DNA of 14,814 bases from Lactobacillus sp. (GTDB taxonomy: Bacteria; Bacillota; Bacilli; Lactobacillales; Lactobacillaceae). The translations under genes were made by a program, and so were the position numbers. Numbering within the stretch: the stretch's first letter is position 1; every line of letters starts with the position of its first letter. Below the pieces are notes generated by a model. The model was not told the DNA's origin, searched no databases, and saw only the letters and a program-made list of their open reading frames with translations. The stretch lies in assembly GCA_014803905.1 (NCBI GenBank), contig JAAVAW010000007.1:1-14814 (forward strand), given 5' to 3'. Shown one piece after another: positions 13,064-14,814 of the stretch.

Positions 13064-14814
13064 ATGAGTGAACAATCAATTTTAAAAGGGTTAAATGATC
13101 AACAAGTTAAGGCTGTTCAAACTACTGAAGGACCTTTGTTAGTAGTTGCTGGTGCAGGCAGTGGTAAAACATCAGTTTTAACACGACGAGTAGCATACTT
13201 AATTGAAGAACAAGGGGTTGCACCATGGAATATTTTGGCCATTACTTTTACTAATAAAGCAGCTACGGAAATGCGTGAACGTGTTCAAAAGTTATTAGGA
13301 CCAGTAGCAGATAGTATTTGGATGTCCACTTTTCATGCTTTATGTGTCCGTATATTGCGCCGTGATGCTGAAAAAATTGGTTATTCTTCAAACTTTTCAA
13401 TTGCTGATTCAACGGAACAATTAACCTTAGTAAAACGCATTGAAAAAGATTTAAATATTAATCCTAAAATGTATGATCCGCGTGGCATCTTAAGTAGTAT
13501 TTCAAATGCTAAAAATGATCTCTTAACTCCTGATGCCTATGAGGGTATTGCAAGTAGTCCCTTTGAAAAAATGACTGCTAAAGTTTATCGTGAATATCAA
13601 AAAAGTTTAAAACGTGATCAAATCATGGATTTTGATGATTTAATTATGCAGACTTTGGTATTATTCAAAAAGGATAAAGCAACTTTACATTATTACCAAA
13701 ATAAATTCCGTTACATTATGGTAGATGAATATCAGGATACCAACCAAGCCCAGTATGAATTATGTCATGAATTAGCTGAGCAATATAAAAATATCTGTGT
13801 TGTTGGGGATGCTGATCAGTCCATTTATGGATGGCGTGGTGCAAACATGGAAAACATCATGAACTTTGAAGAGGACTATAAAGATGATGATGTAAATACG
13901 ATAATGTTAGAGCAAAATTACCGTTCTACAGGACATATTTTGAATGCGGCCAATGCAGTTATTAAAAATAATCTTAATCGTAAACCAAAGAAGCTGTGGA
14001 CAGATCGTGGTGATGGAGAAAAAGTAAACTACTATCGCGCCCAAAGTGGAAATGATGAAGGATATTTTGTTGTATCCAAGATACAAGAAAAAATAAAGGA
14101 AAAGGGGCTATCCTATAAGGATTTTGCGGTTTTGTATCGAACTAATGCTCAATCACGGAACATAGAAGAAGTTTTAGTAAAGTCAAATATACCTTATAAA
14201 ATTGTTGGGGGACACAAGTTCTACGATCGTAAAGAAATTCGTGATATTTTAGCTTATTTGAAGATTATTGCTAATCCAGCCGATTCAATGAGTTTAAATC
14301 GAATTATTAATACCCCTAAACGTGGGATTGGACCAACCACAATGGCAAAATTCACTAGTTTTGCAGAAGAACATGATTTTACGATGCTTGAGGCCTTTCA
14401 AAACTTAGATTTGGCACCAATTACTGGTCGAGCACGTAATACTTTAAAAGAATTCGGTGCAAATTTTGAAGATGCATTGAAGTTTTCAAAAGATCATTCA
14501 GTAACGGGATTAACAGAAAAAATTCTTGAGGACTTTGGTTATGTTGAGGCCCTTAGAAGTGAACATACCATTGAAGCAGATAGTCGTTTAGAAAACTTAG
14601 ATGAATTCTTAACAGTAACTAAACGTTTTGACGACCAATATGAACCAGAGGATGAGAATTCAACTCCATTGGGAGATTTCTTAGCGGAAGTTACTTTATT
14701 AAGTGATCAAGATGATTTAGAAAATGTTGACAACCAAGTAACCTTAATGACTTTACACGCCGCTAAAGGTCTAGAATTCCCAGTTGTTTTCCTGATTGGT
14801 ATGGAAGAAGGAAT
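13064..14814 (+). CDS. pcrA: ATP-dependent DNA helicase PcrA (UvrD/Rep family), 3' end cut by window edge
   Basis: 583 codons are visible and the frame stays open to the last base; the family is about 730-750 residues, so roughly the last fifth is missing. It is a superfamily 1A 3'-5' helicase for DNA repair and rolling-circle plasmid replication. The motifs run in order: LNDQQVKAV (Q motif, from residue 10), AGAGSGKT (Walker A, 29-36), ITFTNKAATEM (Ia), STFHALCVRILRR, VDEYQDTN (Walker B, D221-E222), GDADQSIYGWRGA (III), LEQNYRST, YRTNAQSR (IV), and VTLMTLHAAKGLEF (V) near the edge. GGAG stands nine bases before the ATG. In many Firmicutes ligA follows, but that is outside this window. Confidence 0.97.
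   Translation, partial: MSEQSILKGLNDQQVKAVQTTEGPLLVVAGAGSGKTSVLTRRVAYLIEEQGVAPWNILAITFTNKAATEMRERVQKLLGPVADSIWMSTFHALCVRILRRDAEKIGYSSNFSIADSTEQLTLVKRIEKDLNINPKMYDPRGILSSISNAKNDLLTPDAYEGIASSPFEKMTAKVYREYQKSLKRDQIMDFDDLIMQTLVLFKKDKATLHYYQNKFRYIMVDEYQDTNQAQYELCHELAEQYKNICVVGDADQSIYGWRGANMENIMNFEEDYKDDDVNTIMLEQNYRSTGHILNAANAVIKNNLNRKPKKLWTDRGDGEKVNYYRAQSGNDEGYFVVSKIQEKIKEKGLSYKDFAVLYRTNAQSRNIEEVLVKSNIPYKIVGGHKFYDRKEIRDILAYLKIIANPADSMSLNRIINTPKRGIGPTTMAKFTSFAEEHDFTMLEAFQNLDLAPITGRARNTLKEFGANFEDALKFSKDHSVTGLTEKILEDFGYVEALRSEHTIEADSRLENLDEFLTVTKRFDDQYEPEDENSTPLGDFLAEVTLLSDQDDLENVDNQVTLMTLHAAKGLEFPVVFLIGMEEG

Noticed and set aside
1..14814. CRISPR array, insertion sequence, prophage or toxin-antitoxin pair
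   Set aside because: I saw no spaced direct repeats, transposase motifs, phage structural genes or paired small genes anywhere in the window.

Overview
The window looks like the chromosome of a low-GC Lactobacillaceae species, most likely Lactobacillus in the strict sense. The support is AT-rich coding sequence, AGGAG-type ribosome binding sites, a niacin-salvage pncB-nadE pair, a P2A cation ATPase behind a manganese riboswitch, a SprT-family metalloprotein, an ECF vitamin-transporter S component and pcrA. I did not identify the species.

Layout. Bases 1-219 hold tRNA-Tyr and tRNA-Gln, closed by a terminator that can work in both directions. Bases 242-5742 look like an accessory block: a small rhodanese on the minus strand, then four plus-strand genes. 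These are a cytoplasmic right-handed beta-helix protein, a GntR/UTRA repressor, a GT4 glycosyltransferase, and a 650-residue protein with about ten membrane helices in front of a GT2-like domain. The last two overlap by one base (TAATG). I saw no terminator between 634 and 5742, so some or all of these genes may be co-transcribed. A good terminator follows at 5745-5775.

Bases 5774-8145 form the NAD salvage operon: pncB makes nicotinate mononucleotide and nadE amidates NaAD to NAD. Bases 8149-10991 hold a promoter, a yybP-ykoY manganese riboswitch with a switchable terminator, and a GTG-started P2A ATPase. The riboswitch argues that this pump exports Mn2+, although by sequence alone it would be called a calcium ATPase. 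Bases 11024-11518 hold sprT, whose start codon lies so close to a -10 box that the mRNA may be leaderless. tRNA-Leu(AAG) follows with its own promoter and terminator. Then come an ECF S component, a membrane-anchored GH73 glucosaminidase, and pcrA, which is cut by the right edge of the window.

The best leads for new biology are the beta-helix/GntR/GT4/membrane-GT2 cassette, with palindromes in its regulatory gaps and an altered acid motif in the GT2 domain, and the arrangement in which the riboswitch terminator is also the only visible 3' end for the NAD operon.
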